A stretch of 64,000 nucleotides of DNA from Nemertoderma westbladi (lineage: Eukaryota; Xenacoelomorpha; Nemertodermatida; Nemertodermatidae), in the NCBI GenBank assembly GCA_032718475.1, contig JAUCBJ010007231.1, forward strand, positions 1-64,000. Reading direction: 5' to 3'. Positions within the stretch are counted from its first letter, which is position 1. The number at the start of each line of letters is the position of its first letter. The notes under the pieces were generated by a model. The model was not told the DNA's origin, ran no database searches, and worked only from the letters and a program-made list of their open reading frames with translations. Positions 1 through 10,400 of the stretch are shown here, one piece after another. A program made the position numbers and the translations under genes.

Positions 1-109
1 CGGTACCGGTGATGACAGTTAGGCCTACTGACCTACAGAAGTACGGTACCGGTTCAGTTTTACCGGTCACTACGGTATTTTGCAACCTTATTGCTTACTG
101 CAATAAGAT

Positions 110-800
110 CGATAACTGTTACTGTTCGTGCTTTTGTAGACCTTTAGCAGTTTAACCTGCCAAAATTTATATGTCTTTTAGTTAATTAACACACCTTTAG
201 CATACGACAATATTTTATGCTAATAAACAAAACATTAGCCGAAGCCAGCCCTTGCGCGATCATTCACCCGATGGATCTACACCCGGGAGGCTGAATTCGG
301 ATGCTTAGATTTTATTATTGCAGTGTAAGGTTGCAGTGTAAGCCTACTGTATTATTCGATTGATCGCTAATATGTAATTTCTGACAGATATTATTAACTT
401 TCGGGAAATATTAACAGTTCCTTTAGGACGTGGCGCTCTATCTATTTAAACAGAGCTAGGACTTATACTAAACGCAACGATAAGGCTTATGATTAAAGTA
501 TAAGTCGCATTCTTTAGGAAATGCTTTGTTACCAGTCACATCACACTCACAATCATGCACACTATTCTGCCGACCGTCAGTATATTTGATCACACATAAA
601 GAGAACAGCAATTGACTCAGGTAGTGTCTACTAAATAACATTAGATTCAATACACACCACATTGATATAAATCGCAATTGTTATATATAGCCTGTCTCTC
701 TAACCTGTAGTGTATCAAGAAATTGGGAAATTTGGGTGATTTATCAGTATTCTCCAAAGAGCAATATTTCCATCAACAAATAGATACAATTAATAACTGA
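110..800. repeat. Dispersed non-coding repeat, copy 1
   Basis: This stretch has no convincing reading frame, but it aligns in blocks with 20890-21520. Shared blocks include the segment around 125-180 (copy 2 about 20897-20953), the 'tattattcgattgatc' block at about 350 (copy 2 about 21068), 'aacagttcctt' followed by a gcgctct block at about 415-440, the GTCAGTATAT/acataaagagaac block near 575-605, and 'gtattctccaa' near 750. The copies are clearly diverged, with indels. Class is unknown; it could be an untranslated part of a larger transposon. Confidence 0.5.
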
Positions 801-1479
801 CGGTAAATAGCAGTACAAACAATATGATTAGTGCAGTTAAATTAAGTGAGGTAACACCGCCGGTAACAGTTATACTTTCTATAATCTAAGCAGTTTTACT
901 AGAGTTCTTAGAGCCGGTGTTTCTGGCTTAGACAGCAATAACAACAAAGTATCAAGTAAAAACAGTAAGACTGAACACTCTCCTTATAATCGGCTGAAAA
1001 GCTACACGTCGACAGGAAAAATCGCTCTGATTGGCTCAAGCCAAACAAAGAACTATGCGTCCAATGGCTGTTTCCATGTCAGCAACCAGCTGTTAGATGT
1101 CGTAATATGAATCATCACGGCTAAGCTGTGAAAGGTAGTTGGTGCATTACAGGTTTTTTGCCTTACCATGTCCGCCAAAACACGTATATAGCAGAATGAC
1201 TTTTATGTCCGTTAAAACACCTGTAACGGTACCTTGCGGGCGAGGGGAATATATATACAGTTAGAGAACCTTTTTAGAGTATTCCAGCGCCTGGGGGGAA
1301 ACTGGATTGCGAAGCAAAAGGGGCCAGTTATATCCCACAGAAGCTTTTACACCTATCCTTTTCAAATAAACGATATTCTAGAATTATTGCACTACAAATA
1401 ATAATACTAATAAATACAAATAACAGCTGATTACACTAAAAGATAAAACTGTGTGTTAAAAATACTTACATACAATTGT
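801..1479. other. Intergenic, nothing recognised
   Basis: No open frame with recognisable similarity, no tandem repeat and no RNA gene was seen. The sequence around 1200-1340 is richer in G and C than its flanks but shows no identifiable feature. Confidence 0.4.
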
Positions 1480-1620
1480 CAAAGATATAACAGAAGCAAA
1501 AATTATATAAATTCATTACTGCAAGATGAAAAACCGGAAATTTTGATCTTAGAAGAACACTGGTTAGGTCACAGGGAAAGAAGATTCCATTTTAACAAAT
1601 CCAACTTATTCTCAGGTTAC

Positions 1621-2174
1621 TACTACTACTAGGTCGAGCGAACTCGGAAAGTGGAAATGAGATCCTTTCAGGCTTCCCGATTCTCCATAGTTGTCGCAAT
1701 TTCGTTTCTCCCAAGTTCAGTATCCCTTTCAAGTTGATCTATATATGTTATGGCTGGTCGTCCACGACTACGCTTTCCATAAGTTGGTTGCCAGAGAAGT
1801 AGATCTGGTATGACCTCGTCTTTACTTCGCCAGCAATGCCCACTGAATCTTAATCTGCGTTCACGGAGGGTGGTTGATATAGGTGGTATTGTACCATAAA
1901 GCTCGGCGTTTGTCATGTGTTGTCTCCAGCTGATGTTTAGGGCTGCCCTTAGTAGTCTTGTGTAGCAACCATCAATTCGTTGTTCAAGTGATTTAGTAAG
2001 TGTCCAGGTCTCACCCCCGTATAAAAATACACTTTTCACTGTGGCTTGAAAGAACTTAGTCTTCAGGTGCCTGGAGAAATCTGATTTCCAGATAGTATCC
2101 ATTTTTGATAGAGCTGCCCATGCCTTTGCTTTCCTAACTTCTATGTCCTTTTTGCTACTCTCTGCTCTATCCAT
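1621..2174 (-). mobile_element. LINE-B 3' end: RT C-terminal domain fragment
   Basis: A 168-codon open frame on the minus strand (1668-2174) encodes only the C-terminal part of a LINE polyprotein: RKAKAWAALSKMDTIWKS, FLYGGETWTLTKS, RRLRFSGHCWR and KRSRGRPAITYIDQL are hallmark blocks downstream of the RT core. On the minus strand it ends with a short trinucleotide tail (TACTACTACTA at about 1619-1630 on the plus strand) preceded by 'gtcgagcgaactcgg', the same 3' end as the fragment at 54186-54313. It is a 5'-truncated insertion into the LINE-A endonuclease region, which continues on both sides. A target duplication is not clear here: the flanks read ggttac and cggtac. Confidence 0.75.
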
Positions 2175-2943
2175 GATCCACGGTACTGGCAGTATCCGAG
2201 ACCTTAGGAAGTTTCCTAAGGTGATTCTGATTGTGTGCTATTCTCCATATAGTGTTGCCCCAGTAGAGGGGAGGAAAATTTCTACCACAATCTACAAGAA
2301 GCTACTAATAGAGTGGATCCGCATGTATTCTTAACATTCTTGGGAGACTTTAATGCAAATTTGCATCAATCACCTACATCGCCCTGGGTCTATAGTGATA
2401 ATGTAAACCAAATTCCGTCCATCTTCAGGATTTTATCTCTGGAAATGGATTGTTTTTGGCTGGAACCCAGTTCAAGAAGCAAACTGGAAAGCTATGGACT
2501 CATAGTGGACCCAGTGGTCACAAGATGAGTTAATCTGCATGCTAGCAGAACAACGAAATCTGTCTTGACGCGGCATGTCTGGTCCTCTCTGTTGCAACAG
2601 CCAAGTGTGAGATCCAGAGGCGGCAGATCACTGCGAAGGCTATACTGCCTTCACAGAAGCAGGTAAGTTAGCAGCTGCAGAAACAGTTCCTGTATACCCT
2701 CGAAACAGGAAAAGGGCCCCCTGGACTGACAAAATTCAGAAGCGCCGAAATGACCTGTACAAGGCGCAGAAAGAGTCCCGACTCAAACAAACTAAAGCGG
2801 ACAAGAATGCAGTTAAGGCTGCATTTAGTTCCCTGGGCAGGCAGTACTCTGTTAATCTACAGGAGCTAATAAACCAACAGGTTGATGCCATCAATGATGC
2901 TGACGACAGCAGGCAATCATCCCAGGCATGGAAATCGATCAAC

Positions 2944-4661
2944 TTGCTTACTGGACGGAAAAGCCAACCTATCACCAAGGTTAAGGCTGAATCACCAGCC
3001 GATTGCCTCAATGGTTGGAAGGCCCACTTTGAAAAGCTCCTCAATAATGACAGGGTATTGCCTGATAACTTTTTAGAAGTAAAAGTGTCTGAGTCTGTAC
3101 TCCCAGATATTCCCATTGGCGATATCTCCTTTGCAGAAGTGAAGGCTGCTGCAAAGAGCATTAAGACCAATCGTGCCAGTGGAGTAGATGGTGTTCCCCC
3201 TGAGGTCTTTAAAATACCTGAGTGTTTAAAGCTCATCTATCCCATCATAGTAGACATGTACCGAACAACAAGAGTCCCACAAGAAATGAAAACAAATAAG
3301 TTGGTGCCAGTTCCCAAGAAGGGCAACCTAACACTCTATGGTTCTTTTCGGGGAATCTCATTGATCTCGATTGCTGCAAAGCTATACAATAGAATTCTAT
3401 TAAATCGCATTAGGGATCCCATTGAGAGACTGCTCCGTGGAAATCAGAATGGGTTCCGTAAAGGTCGAATGGGACCATGGTACCCATTTTGGCACTTAGA
3501 AGGATAATTGAAGAGTTATCAAAAAAGAAAGACAGGCATCTGGCTGTTATCTTTGTTGACTTCTTCAAGGCCTTTGATTCAGTCTCCCGCTCACGTATGT
3601 TCAGCATACTTTCATTATATGGGATTCCTGATGAAATTATTGCAGCAATCAGATCAGTATACGATGGTTCAACAACATTTGTGTCTACTGTTGATGGTGA
3701 CACAGAACCATTTGAAGTGTTATGGGGCGTCCTCCAGGGAGACACACTTGCACCATTCTTTTTCATAATTGTGGTTGACTATGTTCTATGCATGTCCTTA
3801 GATCATCATAATGATGATGGGGTGATGATAACTCCACCTACTGGCTCCAGAAGTCGAGGAAATCCTGCCAAATACCTAACTGATCTAGACTTTGCTGATG
3901 ACTTAGGAGTACTCTCAGAATCACTAGAGGGAGCCCAATGGCTCCTCAGCTCATTAGAACATGCTGCTTCTAGTGTTGGTCTTTTTATTAACTCCAGAAA
4001 GACCAAAATTTTGACAGTTAACTTTGAAAGTTGTCAGCAAGTCTCTGATCGGATGAGCATAAGCTCAAAGGATGGTATGCTTGAGCATGTGGACGACTTC
4101 TGTTACCTGGGATCATGGATCCGGAAGTCAGGTGAGGACCTTCGAATACGTAAGGGAAAGGCATGGGCAGCCTTGAATAGGCTTTCCGGGATTTGGAAGT
4201 CACCAAAAAGTAATCGGAAACTTAAGGTCCGATTATTTAGAGCATCAGTAGTTCCAGTACTCCTCTATGGGAGTCCATGCTGGGCTCTAACTGCTGAGGA
4301 CACCAAATCTCGGGATGGCACATTCACAAGAATGCTACGCTGGGTTCATTGTGTCAAGTACAATGCACACATCTCCAACCAGACACTATATAACATTGGA
4401 GGTGTCTCATTAGTTCCCCCTAGCTTGACACTAGAACAAGATTGCCTCCGCTTTGCAGGACATTTCTTTCGCCGTGAGGACCAGCCAGTGCATAATCTTG
4501 TACTTTGGCAGCCTCATGGAGTGAATAAGCATGGTGGACAGCCCATGACTTTCTTGAGACGCATCTTAAAGGACACTGGCCTTGAAGATGTGGATGATCT
4601 AGCAAATGTCATGGGTGATAGGGAGTTGTGGTGGCGCAATTTTGTCGACAAGCCGGCATAG
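2944..4661 (+). pseudogene. LINE-A reverse transcriptase (frameshifted)
   Basis: Two overlapping frames (2944-3507 and 3477-4661) together make the RT and C-terminal region. Visible RT blocks are the N-terminal region with NRASGVDGVPPEVFK, motif A FVDFFKAFDSVSR, motif B GVLQGDTLAPFFF, the catalytic LDFADDLG and the following KTKILTVN, then the C-terminal KGKAWAALNRL and VLLYGSPCWALT blocks. The frame changes near 3470-3480. The related copy at 48730-48800 reads straight through this point (GRGTMEPILALRRI), so the shift is a defect of this copy. The catalytic motif is FADD rather than the common YADD. The minus-strand frames here are shadows. Confidence 0.8.
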
Positions 4662-4721
4662 CATTCTTAAAAATGCAGCTGCAATGCAGCATGCCAATAC
4701 TAGTAGTAGTAGTAGTAGTGA

Positions 4722-5712
4722 GCAGTTGTAATTGCTTAAATGTTATCCTGTATGTACTTTTCCTGGCTGATGTTGTAGGCCAATGTAAGATCGTCCTTAG
4801 CCTTCTCAACCTTGTTAATGTTTTCGTCACTATTATGTGGTCCGAATCAATTAGGTTGAACGAGCTGTATGTCTCACAGTTAATCATGCTGTTTCGTCAC
4901 TTTTTGTTTATAAGGATGTAATCCAGTTGTGCTTTGGTTCCATTAGGGTATGGAAAGGCCCATAGCTTCCCTTTACTCTTTTCGAATGTGTTGTTTGTTG
5001 GTATCAATTTACATTCTTCCATTAGGTCTAAAAGTAAGTACCCATTTCTGTTAGAACTGGTGTTATAGGTGTAACCTGTGATGTCTTCTTGGCCAATTTG
5101 CGCATTCAGGTCACCAGCAATGACTTTAACATTGTGTTTTGGAATGTCCTTTATAAGTCCAGTCAGATCTTCATAAAACTTGACTTCTTGTTCTGGCTCT
5201 CTGAGGCATTGGTTGGACTATAGCAACATATTACTGTTGTCTTGGGATCAAATGTTGCGATCATAAATTAATAATCCTGGAATTTATAGATTCAAGTGGG
5301 GTTGCACCCATTTGGGTGCAAATGGGCTTAGCAGAATTCCTACTCCACCAATTGATGCATTGGTCGTGTTTCGCATGATGTCGATGTTATATTCCATTGC
5401 CAGAGCGACCATGTCACCCTGTTTGGTATGTGCTTTCAGCGTGGTGCGTTCATTGTAGCTATCTTTAGTGTCTTTTTACATTTCAACAAGTTGGTTCTTC
5501 TTTCTTCTCTGTCTTCTGTTCCAGTAGCCGATTTATCGACCCCAGTCTGGTGTACCACTGAGGGACACGTCCTTGTTGACCCGGGCAACGACAGAGCCGG
5601 TATTTCTCCTGGAGGGTTCTCATACTCATATTTTTCAGTTGCGAGAGTAAACCGCTTGTGGTCGCAACTCCTACAAGCGTCTTCGCAGTAGGTCGCCATT
5701 AGTTGATTACCT
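4722..5712 (-). pseudogene. LINE endonuclease half, antisense and head-on to LINE-A
   Basis: Read on the minus strand from 5712 downwards, this begins with a cysteine-rich leader (ATYCEDACRSCDHKRF) leading into TLKIATMNAPR, the typical start of a LINE endonuclease domain. Broken endonuclease sequence follows, including a SDH motif (4840-4860), then a linker-like KAKDDLTLAYNIS segment near 4750-4800. It stops at the (TAG)n tail of LINE-A. A better-preserved homologue lies at 48843-50030, also on the minus strand and also directly right of a plus-strand LINE-A RT segment. No RT accompanies it on its own strand, so it is truncated at its 3' side, which is unusual for a LINE. Confidence 0.65.
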
Positions 5713-6072
5713 CCTGCCTATCCATGGCCATGGCCATCGAATTGAATGCAAATAACTCCAATATATCAAATAACCATTGCAAAGTTGGAATATAAAAACT
5801 TATTGCACTCAAAGTAACAAGTTATCACTATAATAAAACATTACAAATATTCATCGAACATTCCACATGTGAACCAAATTTGGTTAGATTTAATTGAGTT
5901 ATTAAGGTTAAAATATCGCATCTATAGACATGCAGTTTAAGAACATAAATAAGGGCCCAGTAAAGGTTTTAAAATATTACAATTAATTAATTATATAATG
6001 AAATAGAACAATATGATAATTAGTTAATTAATTAGCTATTTAGTTAATTGAATCTTTATTTATTTTGTTCAG
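5713..6072. other. AT-rich stretch upstream of the first GPCR exon seen
   Basis: No coding similarity, repeat array or missing receptor exon was recognised. It ends in a pyrimidine-rich splice acceptor (tattttgttcag, up to 6072), so its right part should be intron. Confidence 0.45.
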
Positions 6073-6208
6073 ATGTGTGTAAAGTATTTGGTAGTATTTG
6101 CGCCATCGCTTGTTGGGCAAGTATGTGGAATATAGCAACAGTGGCTGTGAACCGTTACGTTTGCATCTGCCACAACCATATATACCAAAAGATATTCACC
6201 ATAAAAAA
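6073..6208 (+). CDS. Melatonin receptor-like GPCR, exon with TM3
   Basis: This exon is flanked by an acceptor (ttgttcag) and a consensus donor (gtaagt at 6209). Its frame opens with CKVFGSICAIACWASMWNIA, a TM3 carrying the first cysteine of the conserved extracellular disulfide, followed by VAVNRYVCICHNHIYQK. NRY replaces the usual DRY at the cytoplasmic end of TM3. NRY followed by an ICH segment is characteristic of melatonin receptors, which couple to inhibitory G proteins at the plasma membrane. The exon starts with two bases of a split codon and ends with two bases of another, which pair with the first base of the exon at 8692. TM1-TM2 must be coded by an upstream exon that I could not find in the window. 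Ligand is unknown; the melatonin-receptor link is by motif and spacing only. Confidence 0.85.
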
Positions 6209-6484
6209 GTAAGTTAATGGGAAAATCTGGTTCTGGGTCTTTTTCCCAAGTGATATGTAATTTTATTCTTAAATTTGTACTTTTTTGTTGCTTATAGATA
6301 GGATAGATTCATTTATACATTATGTAAAAACAATAACAAATACACCAAACTATGTACCGGTATAAAGGTATTGTCCAACATAACATATAGGATTACCCGT
6401 AAAGCTTTGCAGCTTATTTCCAAGGGGGTCCTTTATGTTACTTGGTTACAAATACAATATTACACTACGCTAACCTAAAACCAA

Positions 6485-8060
6485 TTTAAAACGTAATTAC
6501 ACTATGTACATGTACAACTTTACCGAGAGCTTAACAATGCCCGACTCAACGATAAAGATGTAATGTACAGAACACGTTTAAAATTATAAAACGTATTTAC
6601 AGTATAAATAGTAAATAATTAATAAACTAATAACTTACTGTAGGACTATTGTACCTATTTTACATTGCACACGGAAATGAAATTTAACTGCAGATTTAAA
6701 AGAATGTTGATTATTTAGGTTTTTAATTTCATTACGCAGAGCGTTCCAATTTTTAATACGGTTAAAAAAGAAAGTATCAGATTCAAAGGATTTACAATTC
6801 GGGAGGTAAAAGTTTGAAGCACTTGCTCTGGTCCTATAAGAGTGTGTATCGCGTACTCTTTTGAATTTTTGTTTTAGGTAATTGGGACATTTACCATTAT
6901 ACATTTTATGCACGTGGTTAAGGCGTAGCTGCTTAACTCTACTATCTAAGTAAAGTAGTCCAGATTCAGAAAAGTCATCTGGAGTTAGGTGGTGCCTAGG
7001 TCTGTAGTCTTTAATAAATCGTACTACTTTATTCTGAGCTACTTGTGTAATTGGGACATTTACCATTATACACTTTATGCACGTGGTTAAGGCGTAGCTG
7101 CTTAACTCTACTATCTAAGTAAAGTAGTCCAGATTCAGGAAAGTCATCTGGAGTTAGGTGGTGCCTAGGTCTGTAGTCTTTAATAAATCGTACTACTTTA
7201 TTCTGAGCTACTTGTGTAATTGGGACATTTACCATTATACACTTTATGCACATGGTTAAGGCGTAGCTGCTTAACTCTACTATCTAAGTAAAGTAGTCCA
7301 GATTCAGGAAAGTCATCTGGAGTTAGGTGGTGCCTAGGTCTGTAGTCTTTAATAAATCGTACTACTTTATTCTGAGCTACTTGTAATTTACATTTAAGCT
7401 GTTTGGTTAAGCCTTCATACCAAGAAGAGCATGCATAGTCCATGTGACACTGTATTAAAGAAAAGCAAAGTAACTTGCGGGAGTCGGTGTTTAAACTATT
7501 TTTATTTCTGTATAAAAACCTAAGCTGTTAACTTTCGAGAAAATATTTTTCACTGTACTTTCTCCAGATAAGCAGTTATGGCGTCTAAATATTTAACTTC
7601 CTTTTTATTTTCAATCTTATGTCCATTACTAGTGACTTCAAACTTAGTTACCTTCTTTAACTTTCTTTTGGAACCAAACAAAATACTTTCAGTCTTACCG
7701 TAGTGAATGGATAGCTTATTATCAACCAACCACTCATTACAGGATTCTAGAACTGCACTTAACTTTAGGGAAATATGGATAGTATCTTTATGAGAGAAAA
7801 TAAGAGCACTGTCGTCGGCATATAAAATGAGTTTAAAATCGGGATCTATACTACTTATCATATCATTTACATAACATACAAAAAGCAGAGGACCTAATAT
7901 ACTACCTTGCGGTACACCACAGGTAATCTCTTGTACAGTAGACTCCGATTTGCTAATGACTACAGTTTTTGTGGCTGAAAGGCTAAGTAGATTTTTAAAA
8001 ACGAAATCCTCAGAAACGGGTATTAAAAATAAGGACGGGGTTGAAGAAACAGCTGAACAG
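6485..8060 (-). mobile_element. LINE-C copy, internally deleted, antisense in GPCR intron
   Basis: On the minus strand, 7550-8095 includes a CR1/jockey-type RT fragment: [20 protein letters not shown] (motif B), [12 protein letters not shown] (catalytic) and [22 protein letters not shown]. It is fused upstream to LFLIPVSEDFVFKNLLSLSATK, because everything between the pre-RT region and motif B, including motif A, is deleted relative to the copy at 46500-47200. The C-terminal region (6635-7443) ends RTRASASNFYLPNCKS-like and is expanded by a tandem triplication. Clearly non-functional. Confidence 0.8.
6876..7384 (-). repeat. 169-bp tandem triplication inside LINE-C C-terminal region
   Basis: The block 'attgggacatttaccatt' recurs at 6881, 7050 and 7219, giving a period of exactly 169 bp. 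The three copies differ by only a few bases. Because 169 is not a multiple of three, each copy shifts frame, giving three staggered open frames of similar protein (TPDDFPESGLLYLDSRVKQL). The homologous element at 48030-48120 has a single copy, so the triplication arose here after insertion. Confidence 0.85.
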
Positions 8061-8189
8061 ACAATGTGGATGACGTCATACATGAAAAATGACATCGGAA
8101 ATCAAATCATCAACCATGAAAACCCCATAACAAAATTTTAACTAGTTGGTATGGTTTGAAGTTTTGTAATCCTCTTATAAATCTGCAAA

Positions 8190-8312
8190 ATCCCCCCCCC
8201 CCCCACCCCCCTTAAGACCTTAAATACATCGAGCGATATGAGTCATTTGTGGCTACAGAAGGCTGCTGTATAATGGTAGGTCAGGCGCACATGTACCGGG
8301 GGGGGGGGGGTC
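8190..8312. repeat. Poly-C and poly-G tracts
   Basis: A C-rich tract (about 8190-8211, ending ccccccttaag) and a G run (about 8299-8310) lie 90 bp apart in the GPCR intron. The first ends in the same cccTTAAG pattern as the terminus of the element at 41940-43613, but no matching left end was identified. Confidence 0.6.
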
Positions 8313-8691
8313 CATTAGTGGTTACAGGAGGCTACTGTAATTACTGTTTTATACTTGTTTTAGGTTAGCGTAGTGTAATATTGTATTTGTAACCAAGTAA
8401 CATAAAGGACCCCCTTGGAAATAAGCTGCAAAGCTTTAGGGGTAATCCTATATATTATGTTGGACACTACCTATTATACATTGTTTGGTGTATTTCTTAT
8501 TGTTTTTACATAATGTATAAAAAAATATATTATTATATTCTATTAATATTGAACATTGATTGGTCTTTATAATTCATATTTTTGGCATTATTCTAACCCC
8601 TCAGCCACAATGCGTGATAAGCGTGCTCCGGACGTCTTTCTTTTATGAGAATCTCATTTTCTTATTTTAGGTATTTGATTATTTCTTTTAG

Positions 8692-8875
8692 GTCGCTCCT
8701 GATTGCAATTAGCATATGGGTAGCTAACATCCTTATTGATCTGCCTGCTCATATAGGCTGGGGTAACCATACCTACGATTCACGCATGTTGTTTTGCATT
8801 TCCGATTTTGAAGATCCACAACATTACCATTTTCAGATATATACAGTAATAACGGCTGCTGTTTTACCAATTATG
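8692..8875 (+). CDS. Melatonin receptor-like GPCR, exon with TM4, ECL2 and start of TM5
   Basis: After the acceptor (tttcttttag) the frame reads SLLIAISIWVANILIDLPAH, a TM4 with the conserved Trp. The spacing from the ICH motif of the previous exon to this Trp and Pro matches my recollection of melatonin receptors residue for residue. ECL2 follows, with a glycosylation sequon (GNHT) and the second disulfide cysteine (MLFCISDF), then TM5 begins with YTVITAAVLPIM including the TM5 proline. The exon ends in phase 0 at a consensus donor (gtaagt, 8876). A second AG at 8669-8670 is in the same phase and would add seven codons. The last ~38 bases plus the donor form the unit of the minisatellite that follows. 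Confidence 0.87.
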
Positions 8876-10090
8876 GTAAGTGTTTGTTAATTATATTATA
8901 CAGTAATAACGGCTGCTGTTTTACCAATTTTGGTAATTGTTTGGTACTTATATTATACAGTAATAACGGCTGCTGTTTTACCAATTATGGTAAGTGTTTG
9001 TTACTTATATTATACAGTAATAACGGCTGCTGTTTTACCAATTATGGTAAGTGTTTATTACTTATATTATACAGTAATAACGGCTGCTGTTTTACCAATT
9101 ATGGTAAGTGTTTATTACTTATATTATACAGTAATAAGGCTGCTGTTTTACCAATTATGGTAAGTGTTTGTTACTTATATTATACAGTAATAACGGCTGC
9201 TGTTTTACCAATTATGGTAAGTGTTTGTTACTTATATTATACAGTAATAACGGCTGCTGTTTTACCAATTATGGTAAGTGTTTGTTACTTATATTATACA
9301 GTAATAATGGCTGCTGTTTTACCAATTATGGTAAGTGTTTGTTACTTATATTATACAGTAATAACGGCTGCTGTTTTACCAATTATGGTAAGTGTTTGTT
9401 ACTTATATTATACAGTAATAACGGCTGCTGTTTTACCAATTATGGTAAGTGTTTGTTACTTATATTATACAGTAATAACGGCTGCTGTTTTACCAATTAT
9501 GGTAAGTGTTTGTTACTTATATTATACAGTAATAACGGCTGCTGTTTTACCAATTATGGTAAGTGTTTGTTACTTATATTATACAGTAATAACGGCTGCT
9601 GTTTTACCAATTATGGTAAGTGTTTGTTACTTATATTATACAGTAATAACGGCTGCTGTTTTACCAATTATGGTAAGTGTTTGTTACTTATATTATACAG
9701 TAATAACGGCTGCTGTTTTACCAATTATGGTAAGTGTTTGTTACTTATATTATACAGTAATAACGGCTGCTGTTTTACCAATTATGGTAAGTGTTTGTTA
9801 CTTATATTATACAGTAATAACGGCTGCTGTTTTACCAATTATGGTAAGTGTTTGTTACTTATATTATACAGTAATAACGGCTGCTGTTTTACCAATTATG
9901 GTAAGTGTTTGTTACTTATATTATACAGTAATAACGGCTGCTGTTTTACCAATTATGGTAAGTGTTTGTTACTTATATTATACAGTAATAACGGCTGCTG
10001 TTTTACCAATTATGGTAAGTGTTTGTTACTTATATTATACAGTAATAACGGCTGCTGTTTTACCAATTATGGTAAGTGTTTGTTAATTAT
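8836..10090 (+). repeat. 57-bp minisatellite built from the GPCR exon 3 end and splice donor
   Basis: The first unit is the true exon end; 21 more near-identical units follow. The exon/donor junction 'attatg|gtaagtg' recurs at GT positions 8876, 8990, 9047, 9104, 9160 (56 bp step, one C missing), 9217 and then every 57 bp to 10072. The unit ending at 8933 carries tttttg|gtaattg instead. Each unit contains a pyrimidine-poor 'tatattatacag' that ends in AG, 29 bases of exon-like sequence, and the donor. The unit is 19 codons and stays open in one frame (TAAVLPIMVSVCYLYYTVI), so the long open frames here are repeat artefacts. In the receptor frame the first repeat ends in TAA (8890), so read-through truncates the receptor. 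High uniformity indicates recent expansion. Confidence 0.95.
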
Positions 10091-10092
10091 AT

Positions 10093-10265
10093 TTTGAAAG
10101 CCGCAGTAGCATTTCATTTTTCCACTTTCATCCAAATCTTTTTCAATTTTTTTCCCTTCCTTCTCTTTTTCCTTTCTTCTCTTTTTCTTCTTATCTTTTT
10201 CCATACTTCCTCACCTCTCCCCCTTTCTCTCCTTTAAGTCATTTTTTTTCATTTGCTTTCTTCAT
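10093..10265. other. Pyrimidine-rich intron stretch
   Basis: A long C/T-rich run (tttcccttccttctctttttc-like) on the plus strand directly follows the minisatellite. No gene seen. Confidence 0.5.
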
Positions 10266-10269
10266 TGCG

Positions 10270-10400
10270 TATGAGCAACCTTGCTCATGCTCAGTTGGTT
10301 GAGCGCCTCGCAGGCCACCCATTGGTTGTAGGTTCGTGCCCCGCCAGGGCCCCCTCGCCTTTCATCAAATGGGGACAATAAAAGGACTCATTTAACTTCT
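10270..10400 (+). mobile_element. tRNA-derived SINE fragment (possible)
   Basis: A box A-like segment (gctcagttggttgagcgcc) is followed about 30 bases later by a box B-like ggttcgtgcccc, in the order and approximate spacing of an internal pol III promoter. A SINE relic is likely; a functional tRNA is not, since no cloverleaf closes. No second copy of this head was noticed in the window. Confidence 0.45.

Larger units (their letters stand above)
1480..4719 (+). mobile_element. LINE-A: endonuclease-reverse transcriptase element with (TAG)n tail
   Basis: This is a non-LTR retrotransposon read on the plus strand. An AP-endonuclease start is visible at about 1495-1620 (DEKPEILILEEHWLGH). It is interrupted by a minus-strand LINE-B fragment (1621-2174) and resumes at 2175-2530, where FLGDFNANLHQ is the GDFN endonuclease motif. 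A linker follows (APWTDKIQKRRNDLYKAQ at about 2720-2770), then reverse transcriptase from about 2870 to 4661. The element ends in a TAG microsatellite (about 4700-4718), the tail type this family also shows at 52745. EN and RT are broken by frameshifts, so this copy is dead. That the EN belongs to the same element as the RT is inferred from order and orientation. Confidence 0.75.
6313..8520. repeat. ~165 bp inverted repeat pair flanking a LINE relic in intron
   Basis: The arm at 6313-6481 (starting ttatacattatgtaaaaaca) is the reverse complement, with few mismatches, of 8357-8520 (ending tgtttttacataatgtataa). Both arms contain a tail like 'ccaagggggtcctttatg'. The arms enclose 1.9 kb that includes a minus-strand LINE-C relic. 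They could be the termini of a foldback DNA transposon or of an older element into which the LINE inserted. No clear target-site duplication was seen. In the GPCR pre-mRNA the arms could pair into a long hairpin. Confidence 0.7.

Noticed and set aside
1621-2530. Twin-priming (5' inversion) of one LINE at 1621-2530
   Set aside because: The opposed endonuclease sequence is present on both sides (1495-1620 and 2175-2530) in one orientation, which fits insertion of LINE-B into LINE-A better.
4628-4921. Hydrophobic plus-strand frame MVAQFCRQAGIAFLK...
   Set aside because: It overlaps the LINE-A tail and the antisense endonuclease relic. The hydrophobic run comes from the TAG microsatellite read as valine.
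8884-10097. Long open frames of 400 and 309 codons across the 57-bp array
   Set aside because: They arise from a repeat unit divisible by three. The residues are the exon end and intron read in shifted phases; no start or independent gene evidence.
10270-10400. Functional tRNA gene
   Set aside because: Box A and box B-like words are present, but no closing acceptor stem or anticodon arm can be drawn. A SINE head is more likely.
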